From Powellomyces hirtus (Eukaryota > Chytridiomycota > Chytridiomycetes > Spizellomycetales > Powellomycetaceae): 64,000 bases of DNA. The notes beneath the pieces were generated by a model that worked only from the letters and a program-made list of their open reading frames with translations, did no database searches and had not been told where the DNA came from. The stretch spans positions 952,082-1,016,081 of the forward strand of contig JAHLKG010000010.1 of NCBI GenBank assembly GCA_025526995.1, given 5' to 3'. Shown in pieces: positions 1-11,017 of this stretch (position 1 is its first letter; every line of letters starts with the position of its first letter). Both the position numbers and the translations under genes were made by a program.

Positions 1-1276
1 ACGGTTTTTCCACATGGGACTCCAGGATCCGTGGGGCCACGTGGATGGTCGCTTGATGATCTTCCAGTTACGATCAACGCGAGTAGTCTTGGCTGTGCTG
101 CTCTCTCTGCTCTGTGCTCTGCTTTCCTTGTGCACGCCATGCCGTCTGTCAATGTTTTTGAAAAACACGAAACCACGCAGGTTGCCCAAGTCTTACGCGG
201 ATTACCCCATCAACTGTGACCGATCGATCAAAGTCACGTGTGGATTCATCATTCATTCATTCCCTCATCGGAGGGGTCGGTGAGTGAGTCCGTTCCCAAA
301 TCCAGGACGGTGGCGCCGCCGCCAAGAAAGACACGCTTGAGCTTATCGATAATGATGATTCCGTGTTTCAAGGGACTTTATCAAATTGCATTTGCTTCCG
401 TTTCATAAAACTGAAATATAGGGCGTGCGGCAAGCCGAACAATTTGTTTATTGGTACACATGCTGCGCCCTTGAGTTCATTTGAGACAAAGCCCACACAG
501 ACTCGGACATGAGGCCTTTGCCCGCCCGTGGAACGATTATTATACCGAGATGGATTGTGGAACATGGAACAAACGGGGCCCGTGTGCAGCGAACGGCATG
601 GTGACACGGACTGCGGACAACCGCGACGCGCTCGAGCAATTACTGTAGACTCTTCCCCACTCCCCCACAGTCAGCGCGGAGGGTCAGGGCCTGCCCTCTG
701 GATCCCACGCAATTTCCTAAACGCAATCCAATCCAATCCCTCCCCCCGTTCACGCGCAGCAGCATCATGATGCCAGAGAGCGGAATTACCCCTTGATTAG
801 CCCCTTGTTCACCCATCCCACTTTTGCTCGCCGCATGCACATGCCCAACCAATCATTGCAATTGACTACGTTGAAAGCCGCTCCGGGATTGCTGACGAGT
901 GGAGTGGGGTACCGCAGCATTTGCAGGACGAGTAACGTGTGTGTTTGTTTGAGGATCACCATCCGTCCATTCCATAGCGAGAGTACTTGGGCATTATGGC
1001 TGTGCGACAATGTCACCCTTTGCCTTTTGGGACGGATGTTACGCCCCCCCTTTTACCTTAGCGCTCTCCAAGTAGGTTAATCTCAAACAATTATTATTAT
1101 TTCCTATAAACTCCCCCCCCCCCCTGCCTCATTGCTTCCCGCCGCCGGACCTTCCTTGTCTCCTCGTCCCTCCGTTCGTCGTTCCTCCACCCTCTGTCTT
1201 TCCTACATCTCGCTCGTATATACAGTTTAGACATCTAGATTTTTCTTTCTGTCGTCCTTCCCACCTCCCACCGACA
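1..1276. other. Upstream region, no gene seen
   Basis: I see no coherent coding region here. Open frames are short and lack conserved motifs. The last 150 bases are strongly pyrimidine-rich (C and CT runs from about 1113), as expected for the promoter and 5' leader of the gene starting at 1277. Confidence 0.5.
1105..1110 (+). promoter_or_regulatory. Candidate TATA box of the Reeler gene
   Basis: TATAAA lies 167 bases before the start codon at 1277 and is followed by a C-run and a CT-rich leader. The distance allows a 5' UTR of roughly 130 bases. Assigned by position only. Confidence 0.35.
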
Positions 1277-2398
1277 ATGCCTTCTCTTGCTCGATTCCTG
1301 TCCCTCTCCGTGCTGCTTGCCGGAGCCGCCCACGCCCTCCCCGGCGGTGCTCCCAAGTGCGCCATCAACCCAGGAGTCATCTCCGCTGCCCACTCGGCAC
1401 CGTCCGCCGCCGGCTTTACTCTCACGTCGTCATCAACCACCTACACTGCTGGACAGAAGATTTCGGTGACCATTGCCGGTACGACCAACCAAGTCGCTGG
1501 AGTGCTCATGTACGCGACTGCCGGCACCGAATCGGATGCTCAACTGGCCCCCAACAGTGCCAAGGCCCACGTCGGTGTCTTCAACGTCCCAACTGGCTTC
1601 CGCGCGCAGACTGCCGCTGTCTGTGACGGCGCCACCATCAAGAACGATGCTCCCGAAAGCACCATCACTCACGCCAACCCATCCGAGAAGGGTCAGTCTG
1701 TTACCTTCGAGTGGACTGCTCCCGCTGCCGCTTCTGGACCCATCACATTCAACGCCGCCGTTGCGTCCGGTTCGCCAGGAAAGCCGTGGCAGGTACTGGA
1801 CATTGTTACCCTCCAGCCTGCTGGTGGTGCCAGCCCGGATGCTGGCGGTGCCGCGCCGAGTGCCTCAGTCCCTGCCATAACGTTCCCGGCCGGAGGAATT
1901 GAGACAGTTGCCATCGATGCGAACGCCCCAGCTGCTACCCAACCCGGCATGCCTAAGCGCAAGTGCAAGAACAAGAACAAGAAGAACAAGCACGACATGC
2001 CCAAGGAAACCGGCATGCCCAGGCCCGAAATGCCTAAGGAAACTGGTATGCCTAAACCCGAGGAGCCAAAGGACACTGGCATGCCCATGCCCGAAATGCC
2101 CAAGGAAACCGTCATGCCCGAGATGCCAAAGGAAACTGCCGTGCCCATGCCAACCGATTCGCCCGTGGTCCCCGTATCCTACCCGGCTGAGAACAAGTCG
2201 GACGTCGAGATCGCATCCGGAACCGCAGAAGCCGTGCCGTCAGCAACCGCCAGCGAGGCCTTGCCCATTGTCACAGAAACGGGAGGCAGCGCCCCCACCG
2301 ATGTTCCGATCTTCTCTGGCTCTTCCCCGTCAACCGTAGTCCGCTGGGCATCTATGGCTGGAGTGATGGTCGCATCTGGATTCTTCCTCCTCGCTTAA
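1277..2398 (+). CDS. Secreted GPI-type Reeler-domain protein
   Basis: Intronless, 373 aa. A clear signal peptide covers about residues 1-20 (LLAGAAHALPGG). Residues ~25-180 resemble a Reeler domain: two Cys (in PKCAINPGV and AAVCDGAT), an HSAPSAAGFTL stretch and FEWTAPAAASGPITFNA, the usual F-x-W-x-A-P element before a GxxxF strand. A basic KRKCKNKNKKNKHD linker leads into imperfect repeats built on MPKETGMP (residues ~240-290). The protein ends in a Ser/Thr-rich spacer and a hydrophobic tail (MAGVMVASGFFLLA), typical of GPI-anchor addition. It is therefore most likely attached to the cell surface, with the repeats as a stalk. Reeler domains bind surface or extracellular ligands in animals and occur in fungal surface proteins; the ligand here is unknown. 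The domain assignment is by eye. Confidence 0.8.
   Translation: MPSLARFLSLSVLLAGAAHALPGGAPKCAINPGVISAAHSAPSAAGFTLTSSSTTYTAGQKISVTIAGTTNQVAGVLMYATAGTESDAQLAPNSAKAHVGVFNVPTGFRAQTAAVCDGATIKNDAPESTITHANPSEKGQSVTFEWTAPAAASGPITFNAAVASGSPGKPWQVLDIVTLQPAGGASPDAGGAAPSASVPAITFPAGGIETVAIDANAPAATQPGMPKRKCKNKNKKNKHDMPKETGMPRPEMPKETGMPKPEEPKDTGMPMPEMPKETVMPEMPKETAVPMPTDSPVVPVSYPAENKSDVEIASGTAEAVPSATASEALPIVTETGGSAPTDVPIFSGSSPSTVVRWASMAGVMVASGFFLLA
1996..2154 (+). repeat. Coding minisatellite (MPKETGMP-type units)
   Basis: Imperfect in-frame repeats of ATGCCC-(A/G)-A-(A/G)G units encode alternating MPKET/GMP/MPMPEMPKE modules. The repeat number could vary between strains without breaking the frame. Confidence 0.7.
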
Positions 2399-2943
2399 GG
2401 ATCCCCTCAAGTGATGGTCACACCCTGACATTGAGCTCCTAAGTAGCTGAAACTCATACCTTTTTCTTTGTGACGTTCGAGGCTGTTTTTTAGACGGAAA
2501 GTGCATTTTCTTTCACCCCTTATTGTTTAGTGTATCCAGTAGAGAAACCATCTTACAAGCATTGTAGTTCCCTTTCCTCCTTTTCCTTCCCCCCCCCCCC
2601 GCTAGATCGACATCGTTGTGATGTGATGTGATGCGTGCATTTCCTGTATATTCTTTGACATCCATGTACAAATCACATCTTTACGTACAAACTACAGTCC
2701 CCTATCAAAAGTCAGGCGGACTATCATTTTTCTCAGGAAGCGCGAGACAAGCTGCTGACCAATCAATGTCAATGTGCTGTCAAAATGCTACATCTAGGGG
2801 CGTCCATGCCTTGGCCATTCTTCTCGCTCTCTTCGATTTCCCACCATTTGTTTTTGTTTATTTCGCAGCTCGTTCCTTCGTAGTCCATTTCCATTTAGCA
2901 AATCCTCCATAACCGTCCGTTTCGTCAGTCACATGTTTCCACA
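2399..2943. other. Intergenic, 3' UTR and promoter space
   Basis: Contains T-rich stretches, a C10 run near 2590 and a GTGATGTGAT repeat near 2618. I see no gene. Confidence 0.5.
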
Positions 2944-4066
2944 ATGGCCTCAGTACACACACTCTCCCTCGGCCCAAACATAGTCGACAACCAGGTCATC
3001 CGTTTCTACCTGCCAACCTACACCCCAGCCCCTCCGCTTCCCCCATCCTTCGCTTATGACGGGCATCTGATATGCAGCAAAACGGATCAGGCTCAGGCTG
3101 CCTTCCTCGTCTTCCTCTGCTATGTTCCGCAAGTTAGACTTACTCCGGGTTGTAGTACCTCGATGCGCCATAGAACCGACGTGAAGCGAATGGAGTCGTG
3201 TGTCGTTTGTGGACTGTTGGTCCTGCGAGGAATCATGATAATTGAAAGAGTTGTCGTACCTGTCAGAGATAAGGTAGACCGCATTGAACAGCATTTGTTT
3301 TAACTGCAATGCCATACTTGAGTAAGCGCTGATCCCTTTGTCTTTAGTATGACGGCCTGACGTTCCGCCTGCACCCGCGCATGCTTTGCCCAGGCTGCAC
3401 GCCGCGACTCTATGCAGGACTTAAAGAAACTCCACGCCACAGCCCCGTCAACACTATCCCGCCACGACCGCTCCACCACGTGTGGGACGATGCACTGACC
3501 CGCGGCCTGCTGCACAACTATGCGCATTGGTGGTTTGGCATATTTGGACGCATGAGCCAGAAACGCGTGAGAGCGATAGAGGACGACAGCTTTTCCAAGT
3601 CTTCTGCTGGTGGACACAAAGGGTGGGAAAGGATTGGGCTGACTGTTTGCTTTGGTGTTTGCAGTCGGTGAGTACTGGTCAAAGTACCATCTTCAAATCT
3701 CGTCTTAGTTCGTGTCGCGTGATATTTACCAGTTTTGAATCCTGATTTCTCGTCAGATGTCGAAAGCCTTGTAAATGGAAATGTAGCCGCTGCTGGAGCG
3801 CCTACTACTGCGGACGCACCTGTCAACGGAAAGACTGGATAGTCCACCGCAGCGACTGTGTCGAACGCCCGCGAGCGACTGAGAGCGGAGACGCCGACGA
3901 CGACGCTGCCGCTGCTGCCGGTTATGTGGATGACGAGGACGATGACGACGCTGACAACATGAGCGATCCACCAGATGACGATGAGGATCAGGATCAGCAA
4001 GAGGATGATGAGCAACAGCAACAGCAAGGAGACGCGGGCGATCTCATAGCGCCTTTGAATGCTTAA
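2944..4066 (+). CDS. MYND zinc-finger protein (3-exon model)
   Basis: Model: exons 2944-3273, 3348-3667, 3757-4066; introns 74 and 89 bp; 319 aa. The strongest evidence is the junction at 3667/3757. Splicing there creates a textbook MYND finger: C-SR-C-x7-C-SR-C-x4-YC-x3-CQ-x3-W-x2-H-x3-C, with the first Cys pair split between exons 2 and 3. MYND fingers bind proline-rich peptides in transcription regulators and SET-domain enzymes; no SET domain is visible. The tail is acidic and Gln-rich. The start ACAATGG is a good eukaryotic context. Uncertain points: the first donor could instead be at 3133 (giving 272 aa), and the true 3' end may include the reading frame at 4073-4365. Exons 1-2 have no recognisable domain, and the opposite strand is also open across 3300-3617. 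Confidence 0.55.
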
Positions 4067-4072
4067 TCTGCA

Positions 4073-4365
4073 GAGTTACAACGGAAACACGCATATACCC
4101 GGAATCACCGGCAGATTCACTACGCGGATCACACATACGGCCGCATCATCGATGCGGAAACTATCGCGGCATTTTGCAATCATCCTCATGACAATGAGAC
4201 AGCAGAGATTGGCCAATTTCACAGTAACATATCTTTCGAAGTCGTTCACAAATGTGTCGTCGATGGCAACACAAATCTATTTCTCTGTCTAGTGCGTGTA
4301 ATACTCTACATTGGTGTTGCAGATGGAAATGAAGGCTATCTATGGCGAGTGTTCGCGGAAGGATG
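4073..4365 (+). other. Candidate extra 3' exon of the MYND gene
   Basis: A reading frame with good protein character (HADHTYGRII-like start, then EVVHKCVVDG, NEGYLWRVFAEG, stop at 4363-4365) begins directly after a branch-point-like and acceptor-like sequence (TTGAATGCTTAATCTGCAG, ending at 4072). It ends 23 bases before the stop of the convergent gene. Joining it to the MYND exon needs a donor inside the acidic stretch (for example GTTATG near 3920), which would remove most of the D/E/Q tail. Alternative splicing or a wrong 3' model is possible. Confidence 0.35.
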
Positions 4366-4388
4366 AGGACGGTGCTGACTCTCTGGTG

Positions 4389-5471
4389 TCATGGTATCGA
4401 CAGTCGCAACAAAACCACATCCCCGCATCCTCGTTCATGAAAAAAGAGTACTCGAATCCCTCCTTCATGTGCCAGCGGAATCCTCGTGACGGTTATCCCG
4501 GCGTCTTTGACAGCCTTCATAAATTTGTCCAGCGTCTCTTCCTGACGTCTGGTGAGCGCGACCCACGCCTCTCTGTTGTTGACGTCCGCTCCCTCCCTCC
4601 AACTCGATTCAACGGTCAGGAACGCGTGCAGAACACCCACCAGGGGCGGGATTAGTGACGGGTCGTACACCACATCGGCACAGATCAACACATCTGCATC
4701 GGCAAGACTGATATCTGCATGGGACTCCCAATCCAGGACTTCGACCGTAGGCGTACATGGCAGCAGCGATAGAGAGGTGACTTTGTTGTCGCTTTTACAG
4801 TTGATCCCGACGTTCTCTGCAAGACGACTCAGGACCCAGGGATCCACATCCGTCATCCGTACCGACTTTGCACCCAGAAGGGCTGACAGTATGCCAAGGA
4901 ACCCAGTGCCCGCACCGAGTTCCAAAACTCGTTTCCCACCCACGTCCAGCCCGGGCAACGTATCTTGTCCCGTCTCCGCCGCCTTCTCTACCCGTTCATT
5001 GTGCTGATGAACGAGGTACTCCCCGAACCGCAAGGCAGCCTCCCACGTCACCAGACCCGTTGTCCCACGCGAAATCTTGGCATGTTCTTCCCGTAACGTC
5101 ATCCACCTGCCCGCTACCGGATACGAAACATACGCTGGCGCCGAACTCGTCACCTCTCCATACGCATTTATCCCGGAATTACCGCCCCCAACCGTCAACC
5201 CGACGTATTCCACCAACAGCTCCTCGCATACTTCGTGCCCCTGCGCCTCTGTAGCACTAATCAGCGACTTGAGGAAGCTGCGTATGTAGACCGGGGAGGG
5301 CGGATATTGCGCTGATAGGGAAGAGAAATGCGTTTGAGAGAGAACGTGGAGTTGCGTGGGTGGGGAGAGTTCTGGGTAGGAGAGCGAATGCGGTGGCGTC
5401 CGTTGGTGGTAGTTTGCGACGAGTGTGTTCAAGGACGCTTCATCGGATGGAGGGGGGTTCGCTGCGGTCAT
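4389..5471 (-). CDS. EFM3: eEF2-lysine methyltransferase (EFM3/EEF2KMT, FAM86 family)
   Basis: Intronless, 360 aa, close to the usual length of the family. It is a seven-beta-strand SAM-dependent methyltransferase. Visible landmarks in order are an N-terminal FAM86-type helical region, the family motif GTTGLVTWEAA (~137-147), motif I VLELGAGTGFLG (~182-193), an acidic loop (TDVDPW), the post-I core CADVVYDPSLIPPL and a late TRRQEETLDKFM motif. EFM3/FAM86A trimethylates a lysine of elongation factor 2 next to the diphthamide region. The start has an upstream leader and no better ATG. It converges with the MYND gene, with as little as 23 bases between coding ends. Function is inferred from family motifs and looks secure; the exact target residue is family knowledge. 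Confidence 0.88.
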   Translation of the reverse strand: MTAANPPPSDEASLNTLVANYHQRTPPHSLSYPELSPPTQLHVLSQTHFSSLSAQYPPSPVYIRSFLKSLISATEAQGHEVCEELLVEYVGLTVGGGNSGINAYGEVTSSAPAYVSYPVAGRWMTLREEHAKISRGTTGLVTWEAALRFGEYLVHQHNERVEKAAETGQDTLPGLDVGGKRVLELGAGTGFLGILSALLGAKSVRMTDVDPWVLSRLAENVGINCKSDNKVTSLSLLPCTPTVEVLDWESHADISLADADVLICADVVYDPSLIPPLVGVLHAFLTVESSWREGADVNNREAWVALTRRQEETLDKFMKAVKDAGITVTRIPLAHEGGIRVLFFHERGCGDVVLLRLSIP

Positions 5472-6022
5472 TTAGCCTCGGAAAGCACTCAGCGGGTGTT
5501 TTGAGAAGAAACGACAGCATTGTAGAAATGGACTTTGTGACGGTTTGCTTTATCTGGAGATGTATATTTATAATGTAATCTGGCCCATGCTATATCTAAC
5601 TGGATAATCTTGGTTTAGAAACTATGGTTAAAGCATTAGAAAGCATCAGCTACTTTAAATTCGCTGGCGTCGGGCAATCCAACGCAAACTACGGGTCCTG
5701 CGTGTGGTTCCAGTATTGTTGGTGGTTCCCTATACATCACATCCATCTACAGCCTAGAAATAGTCTTCCGATAACAGCGTTTCGCCCCAGGCTCAACCAA
5801 TATTATATGACGCTCCTTATGTCGCTATCACAGCGGTCTTATCCAACCTGTTGGTGTTGCCACTTAACCACGTAGGCGTTACAGCCGACACAGCTATCAT
5901 CCTAAAGATGACGACCCAAAAAAAACAAACGCGAAGAAATTGACGCGTCTTATGTCCAGAACGTTTTGAGGACATTCACAGATTCCCGACGTCCCACACA
6001 CACACACACATACATCCCCGCA
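5472..6022. other. Divergent promoter region EFM3 / SEM1
   Basis: Separates two divergently transcribed genes. It carries an A7 run near 5919 and a CA microsatellite (5997-6009) just before the SEM1 start. I see no gene. Confidence 0.5.
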
Positions 6023-6413
6023 ATGTCAGCACAACAACAACAACAACAACAACAGCAGCAAGCAGCACAACAACCACAGCAAAGCAAGCCGCCACAACTA
6101 ACCGCGCTCATCGAAGACGACGAATTCGAGGACTTTGCCGTGGAGAGTACGTACAAAATCGCAGTTGGCAAGCATTTTCAGGCCTCCGCGGAACTCATGC
6201 ACTCTCTCTTTCCGATAGACTGGACGGAAGCTGATGAAGACCACGAAGATGCGGCCTTGTGGGACGATAATTGGGATGATGATGATGTGAATGATGATTT
6301 CACTCGGCAGCTTAGGTGCGGGGTTTGTTTCGTCAGGCGGAGTTATTGTGAAACTAACTTGAGTTTTCTACCACTGCAGGGCTGAATTAATGAAACCTGC
6401 TGAGCAGCAATAG
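6023..6413 (+). CDS. SEM1: 26S proteasome subunit SEM1/DSS1
   Basis: Exons 6023-6146, 6219-6315, 6380-6413; introns 72 and 64 bp; 84 aa. Splicing gives the hallmark acidic and aromatic core of DSS1/Sem1: [10 protein letters not shown], then [28 protein letters not shown] and the C-terminal helix TRQLRAEL. Sem1 is a small disordered lid subunit of the 26S proteasome. It also binds BRCA2-type proteins and the TREX-2 complex through the two acidic W/F clusters seen here. The N-terminus is unusual: a CAA/CAG-encoded polyglutamine stretch (residues 4-13 nearly all Q) precedes the conserved part. An upstream in-frame ATG at 5966 would add a His/Thr-rich leader from the CA repeat and is less likely. 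The tail ends KPAEQQ. Confidence 0.95.
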
Positions 6414-6753
6414 GCGGGAATTCGGGCTTGCAACTCACTTTGAGGGGTTTCCACAAACGTCCGGTCAAAGTATAGGATTGACGACTCTTGTCAAGAGCAA
6501 CTTGTATAGTACTGATGATAACAAATGTAACATATCGATTGTCCACCAATGCATTCGATTTCATTCGGGTCTTATCAAGAGGAATCTTGGTCGTTCTGAT
6601 ACAAAAGCAGTGCCACAATCTCGTCAGGAGCTGCAATGTGTAAATAGAGTCAAAATGCAGGATAGAACTGCAGCACGTTCTATCTAGTTTGAGAAGACGC
6701 AAGTCACATTTCACAAAATGCATAAAATTGTTACACGGATGCCAAGCCGACAG
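6414..6753. other. Convergent 3' spacer SEM1 / NEDD1
   Basis: 3' UTR space between two convergent genes. No coding signal seen. Confidence 0.5.
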
Positions 6754-9700
6754 CTAGTAATTTCCGCGCAAGCGCGCATTCTCGAGCCGAAGTTGACGCA
6801 GCTCCTCGAGCATCGTTTCGTTTGGCGAGTATTGCGCAAATAGCTGTTCGATCTCAGCCTAGGGTGGAAAGAGAAGGTCCATTGAGCACAACTAGATCCG
6901 GTTCAACAACGTCATGCCCAACTCACTTTTTGGAACCAAAACTGCCGCATCATGTCCAGATGCACGTTTTGCACATCGGCTCTCAACTGAATGCGGAACT
7001 CATCTAGACAGTCATTGATGACATTCTCCAGCATCTGGTGCTGGAAGGTCGGCTGCTGCACCGATACCCCCGCCGCCGCAGCATCCGTACTACTTTTCTT
7101 GATGTCCATGGGTATATGTGGTGGAGCTGCTGATGTGGATGCCGGGACGCTGTGCGCCGAGCTGCTGCTTGGCACTCGACTGCGGCTTGCACTGGTGGCT
7201 GTGCTGTGTGCTGCATCGGCACGAGGTATGTGATGTTGTTGTTGGTTCACCCACTTTGGTCCTTCTTGCACCAGTCGTTCCCGCAGAGCAGAAACATCGA
7301 TTCCTGCAGAGACCTCTCGGAACCGAGGCGCTGAGGCTATTGCTGGCGATAGACCATCAAGGGGTTCTGCTTGTATCGAGCGGGCGGTGGTGCTGGCAGG
7401 CCGCTCTCTGGGCGTGGCCGATTCTGGTTTGTGGTTCAGGTGCGGCGACATAGTGGGTGTCGAGCGTCTGTGAGAAAGAAGCGGAGAATCATTGACTGGC
7501 TGCGGTTGTCTTGCCCGTGACGACTGTTCTGGGGTTTCCGTGCGTGATCTGGGATTCCTCTCTGCAGAGGAAGCAGGCTCTGCTTCTGCTTCCCTGCGTG
7601 TATGTCTTGATTGAGAATGCAGTATGTTGGAGTCGTGAGTACTTCGATCGTCTCTCGTTGGCTCTTTAGTGTGTGGTGTTATTCCAGTGCGTGAGAGTGG
7701 GGGGTCGTGGATCTCTGGCGTCTTTGCGCGTGCTCGCATTGCGCTTTCCGCTGATCCCAAGGTCGATCGAGGTTCCAAATGCGGGGTACCTTCCGTCGTC
7801 GACAACCTGGCCTGTGCCGTCTTTTTGGTGACCGCATTGATGCGATCCCATAGCGAGGTGACTGTGCTAGATGGTGCTGGTGGGGGCGGTTGCTGGTGGT
7901 CTCCAGTGGGCGATGCTTGCGAAGACCGTCTTGATAGCGGAGTTGGCGATACTGGTGGTGATGTTCTAGCAGACACTCTTGATGTGCGCTTGGCAAGTGG
8001 TGAAAACATGTCCGTCACTGAGCAGAGATAGAATCAGCAAGGGAGTCAATACTAAGAGGTTCAATATTTTGAGAGTTTGAACCGGCCGCTGATCTGTGTG
8101 CCTGCCTGACCCACCTGGATCATGATATGTGGTACTACCCAGCAGGTGTAACTCTTCCATCTTAGACGTGGAATCAGATTCCAATGGCGGAGACGGCGCA
8201 CGGAGCGGTTTTCGAATTTTCGGCTGCGGTTCGGGCGGCTCCTTGGTGAGTGACGCAAGCGATCGCTGCGAGGAAGATGCTGTTATGGAGGCTGACCGCG
8301 ATATGGATGTAGTCGTTACAGTCGCCCGCGTCCTCTCGATGGCATGTGTTTCAGTCCTTGGCTGACTGACAATCCTTGTTCTCGCATGCTCCATCCTGCC
8401 TCCACTTGGCGCAAGTTTATCAGCGGATCCATGGTGGGATCTGGGTTGCCCTGCAACCACGGATCTCCTCACATCCGCGACACGCTGGCCGCGAGCTGGT
8501 TGTGGTGGTGGTGCCGCTGCCGATGAAGATTTGGTTTGCGCCATCGTCGCTGCCGAAACTCGGGTTCGTTCTGCCACGGGTTTCGTCGATGCGGCTACAG
8601 GACTAAACATTCCCATGAACTCATTGTGCTGCATTGCGGTCACTCGGCTTTTGGAGATGGGGCCCTCAACCACTTCAGAAATGCGCTTTGCATGGTCAGC
8701 TTCCGTTGAAGTCGTTTTACGGTCTGGGGGTGTGGTGGGCCGCGTGACGGTTGCGTTCGATGGCATCTTCACACTAGATACTGTGGAGGGTTTGTTGGAC
8801 TAGTCGAAAGGAAACATCAGAGACGTCTTCTCGAAGTGATGAGTAGACCGATTCGTACCTTTGTGGGTTGGAATGTCACTGCATGGATGGGCCCTGTATC
8901 TGTGGGGCTTTTCATTTGCGCTATCGTTTCATTTTTTTGTGCGTCATAGATGAGAAGAGAACCTGCGGAGAACGACAATGAGCCATCGCGTCTACCGTGT
9001 TGCCGTTGTGAATGGCCCCATCACTGACCAGAAATACTTCCTAGCGCATAGATGTGATCCTCCGCCACCGAACAAGAAGTCAGTCCAGTATTTGCATTGA
9101 AAGTTTGAACAACCCTGCACTAGCAAAGTCAGGTGTCCGTTGGCGCAAAGTGAACAACATCAGGCGCCCCGCTCAACCCACCTGTTCGTGGAGAGATCAT
9201 AGATGTTGAGCATCTTGTCTAACCCGACGGTACACATGGTCGTCGCGGACGGCAGCGCCAGGCCGCGGACGGGTCCTTTGTGAACGTTCCGCCATATCTG
9301 CAAGGGGTCGCGCTTCTTGTCCACATCCCATTGCGCCACGGTTCCGTCGTCGCTTATCGCGTACATGTAGGATTTGCGATTGGATGAGAACACGATTTGA
9401 TTCACCGCCTGTCGATTTGGAGTATGTGAGCAATTCAACTTTTGAAATGTACAATACAAATGACGGGCATTGCTTACCTCTTTGAATGGAGAAGTCAAAG
9501 TCGTCGATGTTCCGTGCCCTATGGAATGAACTATGATTTCTCCCGATTCTGTTCCCGCTGCGCATCGCTTATCGTCTGCCGAAACACCCAACGCTGTGAT
9601 TGCTGCCTTTGCCTATCAAATGAACATCCAGGCCATCAACAAATCCGCGTTGCGAGACCTATCCAATATCACGCTGCCCGATGTCACATACAAGCATCCA

Positions 9701-10082
9701 CACGTACCCGAAGCAAGATCCCCAACGAGTGTTTCTCACGGTCAAACATCTTAACCACTTTCCCACTCCCCGCAAACACAACATATCGCCGGCCGCCCAT
9801 AAACGCAACCTGGTTCACCTCGTCGCGTCCTCCTCCCGCCACAACATCCACCGCCTGACCGCGGGCATTCTGGATCTGCACCCCTGCCCCTAGCATCGCT
9901 ACCGCAAGCTCCGACCCGTCGGCGCTCCATGACAGCTGCACCGCCTTGCTGTCTTTGGCAGGTATGGAAACTGTTAGTCGCTTGTGGGACGTTTCGCTGC
10001 TGTTAGACGATGGTAGCGTGATTGACCATGTCCGGATCGAGGAGGATGCTGACGCTAGCACCAGCGTTTCTTTTCCGGCCAT
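6754..10082 (-). CDS. NEDD1: NEDD1-like gamma-tubulin complex recruitment factor (WD40)
   Basis: Eight exons (minus strand): 9708-10082, 9478-9612, 9182-9408, 9038-9114, 8859-8962, 8115-8799, 6927-8017, 6754-6858; all introns 59-97 bp; 932 aa. The N-terminal ~330 residues form a WD40 propeller with NEDD1-type signatures: ESGEIIVHS, SDDGTVAQWDV, VHKGPVRGLALP, TVGLDKMLNIYD, GSSLLIYDAQ. A long Ser/Pro/Arg-rich disordered middle holds the TDMFSPLAKR element seen in animal NEDD1 (there GDMFSP). The C-terminus is the conserved helical gamma-tubulin-binding end: MLENVINDCLDEFRIQLR, MMRQFWFQK, then AEIEQLFAQYSPNETMLEEL and LRLENARLR. NEDD1/GCP-WD brings the gamma-tubulin ring complex to centrosomes, basal bodies and spindles. 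It is longer than human NEDD1 (660 aa as I recall) because of the middle region. The first junction (9612/9708) is the least certain. Confidence 0.9.
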
Positions 10083-11017
10083 GGCTTCCTCCCTTTCCTA
10101 AGGTCGCGCAACGTAGAATATGTGGAATGCGTAGGCGAGGTTATGTGCTGTTGCCTATATCGCGTATTAGACCTCGAATTGCGCAGTGTGAATGTGCAGC
10201 GCCACGAGCGGAAAGCTTGTCCAAGAGGCCGGACTGTTACGTACGCGTCAAATTCCTCAACGACACCCACGTACCTCAGCAAAAACTACAATAACGTAGA
10301 ACAAACTTTCGGTCTTCTGCACTATGTTCGAAACCTTGAAGTAATTCTTTTCTTCATTATCGGGAATTGAAAACCTTTAAAATTCCACCAGACCATAGTC
10401 GCCGGTGACGAACCACCATTACATGAAGAAACAAGAGTTCACGCTTAGTATGGGGGTGCCGCACGATCTCACGTACTCCGGAACCTTCCGCCGGACGGGC
10501 AAGTCCCCAAGTCCCCACCAGACCACGGTCAGTACTGAAGTACTGCACATTTAAAGCATCCCGTTGTGGCTCAAGGTTCGATTCTGGGGAAAATGAACTG
10601 GATTGCCCCGGGTGATGTGTGATACCGACTTGATCTGTAACGCTTGGGATCTGAGAGACTATGCTCTGAGATATTCCAACTACTTCGGCGACCGGATGCT
10701 GAATGTGTATAGAACAGTTTTCCTGACTAAAAACATATTGGAGCGCAGGGCATCGCGAAAGCGGAGGCAGATACGGCGACGGGACAGGTGGTGAACGATC
10801 AAGACGAGGCAGACGAAGACGATAGAGGCACAGGAACGTAGACCAGCTCTGTCCGTGGTCGTACAGCATTCCGTTCTTCCTACTATTGATTGCATTATGA
10901 ATACACTCTGTCTTGCTTGCCGGCGCCACCAAACAACCTTGCATATCGAGTAGGTGTGTGTGACAAGTCTCGCGCGGAAAAGGAATATAAATTACATAAA
11001 CGTCAGATTGATATCAA
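10083..11017. other. Intergenic before tRNA-Ser
   Basis: A long open frame on the minus strand (10357-10944) has no start of good context, no motifs and low-complexity Pro/Ser. I do not call it a gene. Confidence 0.45.

Noticed and set aside
3300..3617. 105-codon minus-strand frame opposite the MYND gene
   Set aside because: Protein-like composition, but the plus-strand exon contributes half of an exact MYND finger, so the plus strand is preferred.
10560..10600. tRNA-like B-box (GGTTCGATTC)
   Set aside because: No A box, acceptor stem or anticodon arm at the right distances.
10357..10944. 195-codon open frame on the minus strand
   Set aside because: No motif, no good start and low-complexity composition; the neighbouring NEDD1 gene and tRNA explain the region's function better.
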